Shown here piece by piece: positions 16,342-22,855 of a stretch of 64,000 bases of DNA. Position 1 is the stretch's first letter; each line of letters opens with the position of its first letter. Below the pieces are notes generated by a model. The model ran no database searches. It was not told the DNA's origin and saw only the letters and a list, made by a program, of their open reading frames with translations. A program made the translations under genes and the position numbers. Source of the stretch: CAYQJS01 sp964417895 (GTDB lineage Bacteria > Chloroflexota > UBA6077 > SHYK01); the NCBI GenBank assembly GCA_964417895.1, contig CAYQJS010000025.1, positions 1 through 64,000 on the forward strand, given 5' to 3'.

Positions 16342-16415
16342 CGCGCCCGGAGGGATTCGAACCCCCGACACCTGGTTCCGAAGACCAGTGCTCTGTTCCA
16401 CTGAGCTACGGGCGC
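16342..16415 (-). tRNA. tRNA-Arg (anticodon TCG)
   Basis: 74 nt on the - strand. The acceptor GCGCCCG pairs with CGGGCGC, the anticodon arm is CTGGT-CTTCGGA-ACCAG with anticodon TCG, and the T-arm contains GGTTCGAATCC. CCA is not encoded. Its 3' end is duplicated as fragments at 15273-15315 and 13995-14022, so this locus appears to be an integration hot spot. Confidence 0.93.
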
Positions 16416-16417
16416 CA

Positions 16418-16490
16418 ACGATTGCTGATCGTGGATTTCGGACCGCGGAATAGGATGGGTGCCACGGCGAGCCGCATTCCGCAATCACGG
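16418..16490. repeat. Dispersed repeat, GGATTGCGGATT family, diverged
   Basis: CGATTGCTGATCGTGGATTT and, further on, ATTCCGCAATC recall the element at 6337-6414. It separates tRNA-Arg from tRNA-His. Confidence 0.6.
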
Positions 16491-16495
16491 TTGGG

Positions 16496-16569
16496 GGTGA
16501 ACGGTGGGATTCGAACCCACGATCTCCAGGGCCACAACCTGGCGCCTTAACCGCTAGGCCACGCTCACC
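16496..16569 (-). tRNA. tRNA-His (anticodon GTG)
   Basis: The anticodon arm CCAGG-TTGTGGC-CCTGG gives GTG. The acceptor GTGAGCG pairs with CGTTCAC with one wobble. A G at position -1 faces a C discriminator, the tRNA-His identity feature. CCA is not encoded. It is probably cotranscribed with tRNA-Arg on the - strand. Confidence 0.93.
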
Positions 16570-16595
16570 ATGGTCCGGCGCGTGCCGGGAGCAAC

Positions 16596-16601
16596 ATTAT
16601 A
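16596..16601 (-). promoter_or_regulatory. -10 element for the tRNA-His/tRNA-Arg transcript
   Basis: TATAAT on the - strand, 26 bp upstream of the tRNA-His 5' end. No clear -35 sequence. Confidence 0.45.
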
Positions 16602-16726
16602 CGCGCCGTTCGTCTCCCTTGCCCCCGTCACGGGGGTAGGGGCATGAATGGTAGGGCCGGAAGAGCGCGCGTTATCAGGACATCGGCGCTGCACTAGAAT
16701 CAAGCGCATTCCGGGGGCAAAATGTA

Positions 16727-17503
16727 ATGGTGCCCCCGATCTCCTGGTGCGCCGTGACCGACGACCAGCATGCCCCCCAAACCAGCAGCGATACGCCCAC
16801 GGGCGCCGGCACACCCGCGACGCTCGTGGTCTGGGCGATCACGGCTATCAACGTCGTCGTGTGGCTCGCGATGGAGGCCTACGGCGGATCGGCCAGCGGG
16901 CGGACGCTCATAGCGTTCGGCGCCAAAGTCAATCCGCTGATCGCCGATGGCGAGTACTGGCGCCTCGTAGCTCCCATCTTTCTGCACATCGGACTCATGC
17001 ACCTGGTCTTCAACTCCATCGCGCTGCTCACCTTCGGTCGTCTCGCCGAGATCATCTTTGGCCACACACGTTTTCTGGCCATCTACCTCGTGAGTGGCGT
17101 GGCGGGGACCGTGCTGAGCTATCTGCTGTCGCGAGGCGTTAGCGCTGGCGCGAGCGGAGCTATCTTCGGCCTCGGTGGGGCTCTGGCCGTGTTCTTCGCC
17201 GTGAATAGAGGCGCCGGCCCGGCCGGCCTTCGGGGCCAGCTTGGCTCAATGGTCGTGCTCCTGGCCATCAACGGCGGATACGGGCTCGTCCAACCCGCGG
17301 TGGACAACTGGGGCCACGCCGGAGGGCTGATCGGCGGCCTGGCCCTCGCCGCCTGGCTCGCCCCGCGAGTAGCGCCCGTCGTCAACCCCGACGGTCTCCG
17401 TATCGGCTGGCGCCTGCGGAGTGCGTCCGCCGCCGCATGGGCCATTGTTCCCGTCGTGCTCGGGATTCTTGCAGTGGCAGTGGCTCGCTTCCCGGGCCGG
17501 TAG
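16727..17503 (+). CDS. Rhomboid family intramembrane serine protease
   Basis: 258 aa; ATG 16727 or GTG 16754 are both possible. Six hydrophobic segments. The catalytic dyad is visible as Ser143 in GASGAIFG and His197 in WGHAGGLIGG. EYWRLVAPIFLHIGLMHLVF with an Asn in HLVFNS is the conserved rhomboid L1/TM2 region. It cleaves transmembrane substrates within the cytoplasmic membrane; the substrate is unknown. It is transcribed away from the tRNA genes. Confidence 0.92.
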   Translation: MVPPISWCAVTDDQHAPQTSSDTPTGAGTPATLVVWAITAINVVVWLAMEAYGGSASGRTLIAFGAKVNPLIADGEYWRLVAPIFLHIGLMHLVFNSIALLTFGRLAEIIFGHTRFLAIYLVSGVAGTVLSYLLSRGVSAGASGAIFGLGGALAVFFAVNRGAGPAGLRGQLGSMVVLLAINGGYGLVQPAVDNWGHAGGLIGGLALAAWLAPRVAPVVNPDGLRIGWRLRSASAAAWAIVPVVLGILAVAVARFPGR

Positions 17504-17531
17504 TGGGTCACTTCACATGAACGTGGACGCT

Positions 17532-17622
17532 ACCCCCCTCCCTAACCCTCCCCCGCAAGGGGGGAGGGAACCAGTTTTCCTCCCCCTTCCCCCATGAGGG
17601 GGAGGGCTGGGGGAGGGGGTGA
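17532..17622. repeat. CCCTC/GAGGG palindromic repeat, double unit
   Basis: CCCCCCTCCCTAACCCTCCC, CGCAAGGGGGGAGGG, then a second hairpin CCTCCCCCTTCCCCC/GGGGGAGGGCTGGGGGAGGG. Close copy of 19438-19563. Confidence 0.85.
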
Positions 17623-17669
17623 GCGTCGCGCGGCCCGGTACAATCGCGTGAGCGTCCAGGAGGCCTGGC

Positions 17670-18521
17670 ATGCCGGAGCTCCCCGAGATCGAAGCCCTCC
17701 GCGAGCTCCTGGCCGATCGCTTCGTGGGGCACCGGCCATCCGCGGTAAGCGTCCACCAGTTCGCGCTCGTCAAGACGGTCGATCCCCCGCTCGATGCGAT
17801 CGTGGGCAAGCCACTCGCGGACGCACGGCGACGCGGGAAGCACCTGCTCCTCGATTTCGAAGCGGATCTGACTCTCGCGATCCACCTGGGCATCGGCGGC
17901 CGCATCGTCATCGCCGACGGCTCGCGGAAGCCGCCGCGCTCCGTCTCGCTCGCCATCGCCATGGACGACGCAAGCGCGCTGCGCGTTGTAGAGCTGGGCA
18001 GCAAGAAGCGGTCGTCGGTGCACCTGCTGAGACGCGGCGACGTCGAAGGCCACCTGGCGCATCTCGGCGTCGATGCTCTGTCGCCCGAGCTGACCGTCGA
18101 TCGGCTCGGCGCGCTGCTCTCCGCCGAGCGTGCGCAGCTGAAGCGCTTCCTCGATGACCAGCGCCGCGTCGCCGGCATCGGCAACGCCTACTCTGACGAG
18201 ATCCTGTGGGAGGCGAGGCTCCCGCCGCTGCGCCTCACGACGACTCTGGAAGAGGCTGAGGTGCAGCGGCTGTACACCGCCATCGCCACGGTACTGGGGG
18301 ATGCCATCGCCCGGGCTCGGGAGGACAACTACCTGCTCGTGGCTAGGGGCGATGAGCGGGGCACTTTTCAGGTGCACCGCAAGGGCGGGCAGCCCTGTCC
18401 CCGGTGCGGCGAGCGTATCGCATCGATTCACTTCGCTGAGAATTCGCTGCAGTACTGCCCAGGGTGCCAGGTTGAGGGCCGCCAGTACGCGGACCGGCGC
18501 CTGTCGCGTCTGCTTCGCTAG
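17670..18521 (+). CDS. mutM: Formamidopyrimidine-DNA glycosylase (Fpg/MutM family)
   Basis: 283 aa, ATG with AGGAGG 6 bp upstream. The N-terminus MPELPEIEALRELL provides the catalytic Pro and Glu. The H2TH region is near residues 155-185 (FLDDQRRVAGIGNAYSDEIL). The C-terminal zinc finger has CPRC ... CPGC spaced as in Fpg. The enzyme excises oxidised purines such as 8-oxoguanine and nicks the strand. The family also includes endonuclease VIII (Nei), but PELPE favours Fpg. Confidence 0.92.
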   Translation: MPELPEIEALRELLADRFVGHRPSAVSVHQFALVKTVDPPLDAIVGKPLADARRRGKHLLLDFEADLTLAIHLGIGGRIVIADGSRKPPRSVSLAIAMDDASALRVVELGSKKRSSVHLLRRGDVEGHLAHLGVDALSPELTVDRLGALLSAERAQLKRFLDDQRRVAGIGNAYSDEILWEARLPPLRLTTTLEEAEVQRLYTAIATVLGDAIARAREDNYLLVARGDERGTFQVHRKGGQPCPRCGERIASIHFAENSLQYCPGCQVEGRQYADRRLSRLLR

Positions 18522-18603
18522 CGATGGTGGTTGCCGTCGCCCGTCCGTAGTGGGTAGAGTGCCATTCTTGGTTAGAGGCCCGAACCGCGCGCCGGAGGAG
18601 CTC

Positions 18604-19335
18604 ATGGAGCTGAACGAGATCGTCGAACGCCTGGTCCTCGGCTGTCGCATTCTCGCCGAGCAGGACATCATCGACGCGTACGGCCATCTGTCGGCGCGCG
18701 CTCCCGATCGAGATGGCTGCTTCGTCATCAGCCGGGGCATGAGCCCCGCGCTGGTGACGGCGGACGACTTCGTGGTCATGGACTTCCAGGGTAACGTCGT
18801 CGCTGGAGATGGCTTCCCCAACACCGAGTGGCCGATCCATGCGTGCGTCTATCGGGCGCGGCCCGACGTGGGCAGCGTGCTCCACTCCCACTCGATGTGG
18901 TCGCGCGTATGGGGCCTCTCGCCCGTTAAGCTCCGCGGGGTGCTGATGGGCCAGGCGGCGGACTGGAACGCGGGCCTGCCCATTTACCGCGACGCGGGGC
19001 TCATCCGCAACCTGGAGCGGGGCGACCGGGTGGCCGAGACGTTGGGGAACGGGTCCGCCATGCTACTCCGCGGCCACGGCGACGTTGTCGTGGACGGCGA
19101 TGTGGCGCGGACCGTCATGCGCTCCATTACGCTGAAGCAGAATGCCGAGGTGCTCCACGCGGTGCTGGCCCACGGCCAGCCGGACTACTGGACCCCGGAG
19201 GAGGCGCAGGGCTGGAAAGAGCCCATGGGCGGGGCCCTCGGGGGAGCGGCGGGCGCGGCTCTGGCGAACCGCGCGTTGGAGTACTACGAAGCGCGCGTCA
19301 ACGGCCGGCTGCGCCGTCTCCTGCAGCCCGACTGA
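18604..19335 (+). CDS. Class II aldolase/adducin family protein
   Basis: 243 aa, ATG with GGAGGAG upstream. Zinc ligands fit the L-fuculose-phosphate aldolase fold: His-x-His in VLHSHSMWS and a third His in LLRGHGDVV, with the acidic residue of NTEWPIHACVY near the site. GHLSARAPDRDG and FVISRGMSPALV are the usual N-terminal signature. It probably performs retro-aldol cleavage or decarboxylation of a sugar- or hydroxyacid-type substrate. The substrate cannot be deduced. Confidence 0.88.
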   Translation: MELNEIVERLVLGCRILAEQDIIDAYGHLSARAPDRDGCFVISRGMSPALVTADDFVVMDFQGNVVAGDGFPNTEWPIHACVYRARPDVGSVLHSHSMWSRVWGLSPVKLRGVLMGQAADWNAGLPIYRDAGLIRNLERGDRVAETLGNGSAMLLRGHGDVVVDGDVARTVMRSITLKQNAEVLHAVLAHGQPDYWTPEEAQGWKEPMGGALGGAAGAALANRALEYYEARVNGRLRRLLQPD

Positions 19336-19437
19336 GCAGACCCACAGCCGCCGCAACAGCGAGCTCGACGTCCGAGCGGGTGCTTCGTCGCCGGAGACGC
19401 GATGACTAGTGGGGTTCACTTCGCATGAACGTGGGCG

Positions 19438-19563
19438 TTACCCCCCTCCCCAACCCTCCCCCGCAAGGGGGGAGGGGACCAGTTCTTTCCCCCGCCCCTC
19501 GACGGCGGAGGGGACCAGCTCTTTCCCCCTCCCCCTCGACGGGGGAGGGTTGGGGTGGGGGTG
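19438..19563. repeat. CCCTC/GAGGG palindromic repeat, triple unit
   Basis: Tandem hairpins of the same family with CCGCAAGGGGGGAGGGG and CTCGACGGGGGAGGGTTGGG. It lies in the non-coding stretch 19336-19852, which otherwise shows only the inverted repeat at 19725-19760. Confidence 0.85.
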
Positions 19564-19724
19564 ACCGTGACCCCGACATTCATAGCAACTGGCCGACTAC
19601 CGGTAGGGGTCAGGCACGCCTGACCCGCGTACTTGTGACGCGAGGGGGGCGACGCATGCCTCGCCCTCCTACGAGACATCACATCTCCGGCGGCGAGCGG
19701 TAGACGAATCGTTCCGTCTTGACG

Positions 19725-19760
19725 AACCGTTTACATACCGTAGGAAAACCGTAAACGGTT
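19725..19760. promoter_or_regulatory. Inverted repeat, candidate operator of the dioxygenase gene
   Basis: AACCGTTTAC at 19725-19734 and its exact complement GTAAACGGTT at 19751-19760 are separated by 16 bp. TTGACG at 19720-19725 touches the left arm. It lies 92 bp before the dioxygenase start and could bind a dimeric repressor. Confidence 0.5.
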
Positions 19761-19852
19761 GCCCAGGTACGCTTGAAATGTCCGGCGGGTCGCCCCGATC
19801 CCCCGATTCAGCACGGACGGGGCGCGCAGCACGGAGAAGGAAGGTAAAAGCG

Positions 19853-20554
19853 ATGCTGTCCCATCCCCACGTCGATCTGAGCGACAGACGCGGAGCCTCT
19901 GGGGTATTGGCTCTGCCGGCACTCCCGCCCTCATCAGAGGTGAGTCGCCGCGCGTTCCTCCGTGCCTGCCTGGCGCTGCCGGCCCCGTTTCTCTTGCTCG
20001 CGTGCGGGGGACGCATCGCCGCGGGCGCTGCTCCCGGGCAGACTTCGTCGCGGCAAGAGCTGCCATTGACGCCCATGTGCGACGACGATCCCCAGGCAAC
20101 ACAGTCCCAGACCGAGGGCCCCTTTTTCACGCGCAGCACGCCCGAGCGCCGCTCGCTGCTCGAGCCGGGCATCGCCGGAACGCGCATGGTGCTCGCCGGG
20201 TACGTGCTGTCCCGGCAATGCGAGCCCATCCCGGGCGCGCTGCTGGACTTCTGGCAGGCGGACGACGGCGGTGCGTACGACAACGTCGGCTACCGGCTGC
20301 GCGGCCACCAGTTCGCCGACGAGGCGGGCCGCTACGAGCTGGAGACGGTCGTCCCCGGCCTGTACCCGGGACGCACGCGGCACTTCCACGTGAAAGTGCA
20401 GGCGCCGAACGGCCCCGTGCTCACCACGCAGCTCTACTTCCCCGATGAGCCGCGCAACCGCACCGACGGTATCTTCCATCCCGCGCTGGTGTTGGCCATC
20501 CAGGACGGCGATCAAGGGAAGCTGGGGGCCTTCAACTTCGTCGTCAGTGGATAG
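19853..20554 (+). CDS. Tat-exported intradiol ring-cleavage dioxygenase-like protein
   Basis: 233 aa, ATG with AAGGAAGG. A twin-arginine motif (SRRAFLR, about residue 29) precedes a hydrophobic stretch ending in LLLACGG, so the product is probably Tat-exported and lipidated. The mature part is an intradiol dioxygenase beta-sandwich: TEGPFFT, LDFWQADDGGAYDN, GLYPGRTRHFHVKV. Tyr and His residues in the last two motifs fit the non-haem Fe(III) ligands (two Tyr, two His). Exported members are a known subgroup with poorly defined substrates. Confidence 0.88.
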   Translation: MLSHPHVDLSDRRGASGVLALPALPPSSEVSRRAFLRACLALPAPFLLLACGGRIAAGAAPGQTSSRQELPLTPMCDDDPQATQSQTEGPFFTRSTPERRSLLEPGIAGTRMVLAGYVLSRQCEPIPGALLDFWQADDGGAYDNVGYRLRGHQFADEAGRYELETVVPGLYPGRTRHFHVKVQAPNGPVLTTQLYFPDEPRNRTDGIFHPALVLAIQDGDQGKLGAFNFVVSG

Positions 20555-20577
20555 TGGGCGGCCTCGGCCACTCAAGA

Positions 20578-20645
20578 TCGTCAGCCTGAGCGAAGCCAGG
20601 GTCTCCCGGGAGATGCTTCGCCCGCGGATCAGCATGACAATGTCA
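20578..20645. repeat. Dispersed palindromic repeat, TGTCATTCTGAG family, diverged
   Basis: CGTCAGCCTGAGCGAAGC at the left and CAGCATGACA at the right. It shares TCTCCCGGGAGATGCTTCGC with the copy at 34419-34463. Confidence 0.7.
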
Positions 20646-20714
20646 TCCGTTCGCCGCGCGCCGGGAGGATGCATGGCGCTCAGAAAGACCGTTTCCGGCT
20701 GGTATACTGGCGGT

Positions 20715-20799
20715 GGAGGGATGGCCGAGCGGTTGAAGGCGGCTGTCTTGAAAACAGTTGGGCAGCAATGCCCCGGGGGTTCGAATCCCTCTCCCTCCG
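20715..20799 (+). tRNA. tRNA-Ser (anticodon TGA)
   Basis: 85 nt. The acceptor GGAGGGA pairs with TCCCTCC, and the anticodon arm CTGT-CTTGAAA-ACAG gives TGA. The long variable arm is typical of a class II tRNA and the T-loop is GGTTCGAATCC. TATACT at 20703-20708 is a likely -10 box. Confidence 0.94.
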
Positions 20800-20810
20800 C
20801 CCGGCGGGGC

Positions 20811-20856
20811 AGTCCCAGGTCCCAAGTCAGGAATGACCGACCTGAGGCTTGGGACT
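20811..20856. repeat. Dispersed repeat, AGTCCCAAG family
   Basis: AGTCCCAGGTCCCAAGTCAGG facing CCTGAGGCTTGGGACT (first arm partly quoted) makes an inverted repeat between the two tRNA-Ser genes. Related elements lie at 45187-45242 and 55627-55728. Confidence 0.6.
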
Positions 20857-20873
20857 CTGGCTTAAGACTCGTT

Positions 20874-20962
20874 GGAGGAGTCGCATAGTGGTCTAGTGCG
20901 GCCGCCTGCTAAGCGGTTATCTGGGGAAACCTGGATCCAGGGTTCGAATCCCTGCTCCTCCG
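20874..20962 (+). tRNA. tRNA-Ser (anticodon GCT)
   Basis: 89 nt. The acceptor GGAGGAG pairs with CTCCTCC, the anticodon arm GCCGC-CTGCTAA-GCGGT gives GCT, and there is a long variable arm and GGTTCGAATCC. It is followed at once by a strong terminator. Confidence 0.94.
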
Positions 20963-20967
20963 CTACC

Positions 20968-21025
20968 AAAAAGGCACCCGAGTCGGTCCTAACAAGATGG
21001 TCAGGACTGGCTCGGGTGCCTTTTT
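20968..21025. terminator. Intrinsic terminator after the tRNA-Ser pair
   Basis: AAAAAGGCACCCGAG pairs with CTCGGGTGCCTTTTT, extended by an inner GGTCCT/AGGACT-type pairing around AACAAGATGG. The A-tract and T-tract on either side would let it work in both directions. Confidence 0.9.
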
Positions 21026-21138
21026 CGTTTGCTCGTCCGCGCCTCTCGGAAGTTGGGAGTTCTTGACTAGCCCCACGTGAGTTTATGAGAGCCGGCCTCC
21101 TCCACCATCGCTACAGGCGAAGAAAGGAGGCCATTCAG

Positions 21139-21228
21139 ATGGCGGCACATCCCAGCACCCAGCGCTTCTCCGAACCCCGTCGACAGCGAACCCCCGAAGC
21201 CGGCCGGGCACGAACGGAGGTGATCTGA
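21139..21228 (+). CDS. Candidate 29-residue leader peptide before pspA
   Basis: ATG 21139 has an excellent AAAGGAGG at 21123-21130, 8 bp upstream. The frame encodes 29 residues (starts MAAHPSTQRF, rich in Arg and Pro) and its TGA overlaps the ATG of the next gene (TGATG). It could be a translational coupling leader for the PspA operon. The next gene also has its own GGAGGTGATC, so coupling may be supplementary. Too short for homology judgement. Confidence 0.45.
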   Translation: MAAHPSTQRFSEPRRQRTPEAGRARTEVI

Positions 21229-21986
21229 TGGGGATGCTCGGGCGTCTCTTCCTCTTTATCCGCGTGCGCGTGAGCACGCTGCTCGATCGCGCCGAGGATC
21301 CCCGCCAGACCCTCGACTACGCCCACGCTCAGCAGCAGGAGCTGCTGCGCCAGGTGAGGCAGGGCGTGATCGAGGTTGCGACCTCCAAGCGTTTGCTGGA
21401 GCATCAGGCGCACAGGCTCGGCGAGCAGGTTCCCCACTCCGAGAATCAGGCGGCCCGCGCACTCGCCGCGGGACGTGAGGATCTCGCCCGGATCGCGCTC
21501 CAACGCAAGCAGACGGCGATCGCGGAGCTGACTGAGCTCGAAGCCCGGCTGGCCGAAGTCTCCGAAGAGGAGCGAAAGCTCGGCCTCGCCGAGCAACAGC
21601 TCGCCGCGCGGATCGAAGAGTTTCGCGTTCGACGTGCAACTCTCGGTGCCCGCTATGCGGCCGCCGAGGCTCAGACCCGAATCATGGAGTCCCTGACCGG
21701 GGTGTCCCGCGAATTCGCGCAGCTTGGAGCGGCCATTGGCCGCGCCGAGGAGCGCATCGAACGGATGCAGGCGCGGGCGACCGCGATCGACGCTCTGATC
21801 GACACCGGCTCGCTCGTCGCCCCGGGATCGGCGCTCGACCCCGTGGAGAGTGAGCTTCGCAAGCTCTCGGCCAACCAGGCCGTCGAGCACGAGCTGGCCG
21901 CACTGCGCGAGCGAGTCGCAGCCGAACCACCCGCGCTCCCGCCGGGAGACCGGGCCGCCCTTCCCGCCGCGGGCCAGGGCCGGTAG
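21228..21986 (+). CDS. pspA: PspA/IM30 (Vipp1) family membrane-remodelling protein
   Basis: 252 aa, ATG with a near-perfect GGAGGTGAT ribosome site. The N-terminal amphipathic helix (MGMLGRLFLFIRVRVSTLLD), then a DPRQTLDYAHAQQQELLRQV motif and long coiled-coil helices to about residue 215 match PspA. Family members oligomerise on the inner face of the cytoplasmic membrane and protect it under envelope stress. It is the first large gene of a tight + strand set with 21999 and 22856 (12- and 2-bp gaps). Confidence 0.85.
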   Translation: MGMLGRLFLFIRVRVSTLLDRAEDPRQTLDYAHAQQQELLRQVRQGVIEVATSKRLLEHQAHRLGEQVPHSENQAARALAAGREDLARIALQRKQTAIAELTELEARLAEVSEEERKLGLAEQQLAARIEEFRVRRATLGARYAAAEAQTRIMESLTGVSREFAQLGAAIGRAEERIERMQARATAIDALIDTGSLVAPGSALDPVESELRKLSANQAVEHELAALRERVAAEPPALPPGDRAALPAAGQGR

Positions 21987-21998
21987 GGGAGGACGAGC

Positions 21999-22853
21999 GT
22001 GCGACTTTCAGGAACGACTGACGTCGGGCTCACCTACCCGATCCTGCAGCGCGAGGTCCAGAAGCGGGCAGTCCGTTCCATGCTGAGCGAAGGGCCCGGC
22101 GGTCCCCTGGTGTTCCTTTGGGCGCTCGGGACCGCCGCGTTCCTCGTCCCACTGGGCCTTCCCCTCCTGATCTTGCCGCTCAGCGTCACCGCGGTCGCTA
22201 TCGGCTGGGGGATGCTCGTCGAGTACGCCCGAGACCATGCGGTGCGCGCTCGACTGGTCCGATCGGTCATCCAGGAGCGGTGCCGTCCCCCAGACGTCCC
22301 GGATCCCGCGCTCCATTGGCGGCTGAATAAGGGGCAGCACCTGTTCATCGAGATCACGCTCAAGGTCATGGAGGGAAGTGGGGCCGACCGCGATCCCAGC
22401 CGAGACCGCCTCATTGCTCAGGCCGGCGAGATGCTCGCCATGCTGTACGAGTCGGCCCGGCAGGCCAAGGAGTTCGACCGCGTTCTCGAGATCGTGGGCG
22501 AGTCGCAGGCGGTGCTCGTAACGGGCGCTCAGCGGTCCCTCGTCCGCCAGCTCCCAGGCCTGCTGGGAACGAATGCCGCCGCCCTGCGCCAGGAGGCGGA
22601 GCACGCTTCCGATCTCACCGTGGAGGTCGTCGAGCAGCTGCAAACCCTCCTCCTGCAACTGACACAGCTCGGCGTCCAGGCCATCGACCTGGTGCGCGGA
22701 GCCGAGTTCTCCCGAGAGGCCCGCGAGGCGCTCGAGCGGATGCAAGCGGAAGTGAGCACGCGACAAGCGGTGGCAGACCAGGTCATCGCGGACCTCGCGG
22801 GGCCTGACGAAACAACCTGGATTCGATCCACACCAATCGAGAAAGGACGCTAA
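21999..22853 (+). CDS. Two-TM membrane protein with helical cytoplasmic domain
   Basis: 284 aa, GTG start with GGGGAGGA overlapping the stop region of pspA. Residues 35-80 hold two adjacent hydrophobic helices (GGPLVFLWALGTAAFLVPLG, then LPLLILPLSVTAVAIGWGML). The remainder is predicted almost entirely helical (AGEMLAMLYESARQAKEFDR, EVVEQLQTLLLQLTQLGVQA). No known family recognised with confidence; XpaC/TelA-neighbourhood proteins have a comparable layout, but that is a guess. Position between PspA and the SBP-VWA protein suggests a membrane partner of both. Confidence 0.7.
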   Translation: MRLSGTTDVGLTYPILQREVQKRAVRSMLSEGPGGPLVFLWALGTAAFLVPLGLPLLILPLSVTAVAIGWGMLVEYARDHAVRARLVRSVIQERCRPPDVPDPALHWRLNKGQHLFIEITLKVMEGSGADRDPSRDRLIAQAGEMLAMLYESARQAKEFDRVLEIVGESQAVLVTGAQRSLVRQLPGLLGTNAAALRQEAEHASDLTVEVVEQLQTLLLQLTQLGVQAIDLVRGAEFSREAREALERMQAEVSTRQAVADQVIADLAGPDETTWIRSTPIEKGR

Positions 22854-22855
22854 CC

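Noticed and set aside
20968..21025. Small RNA or riboswitch downstream of tRNA-Ser
   Set aside because: The structure is a simple long stem with flanking A and T tracts, adequately explained as a terminator.
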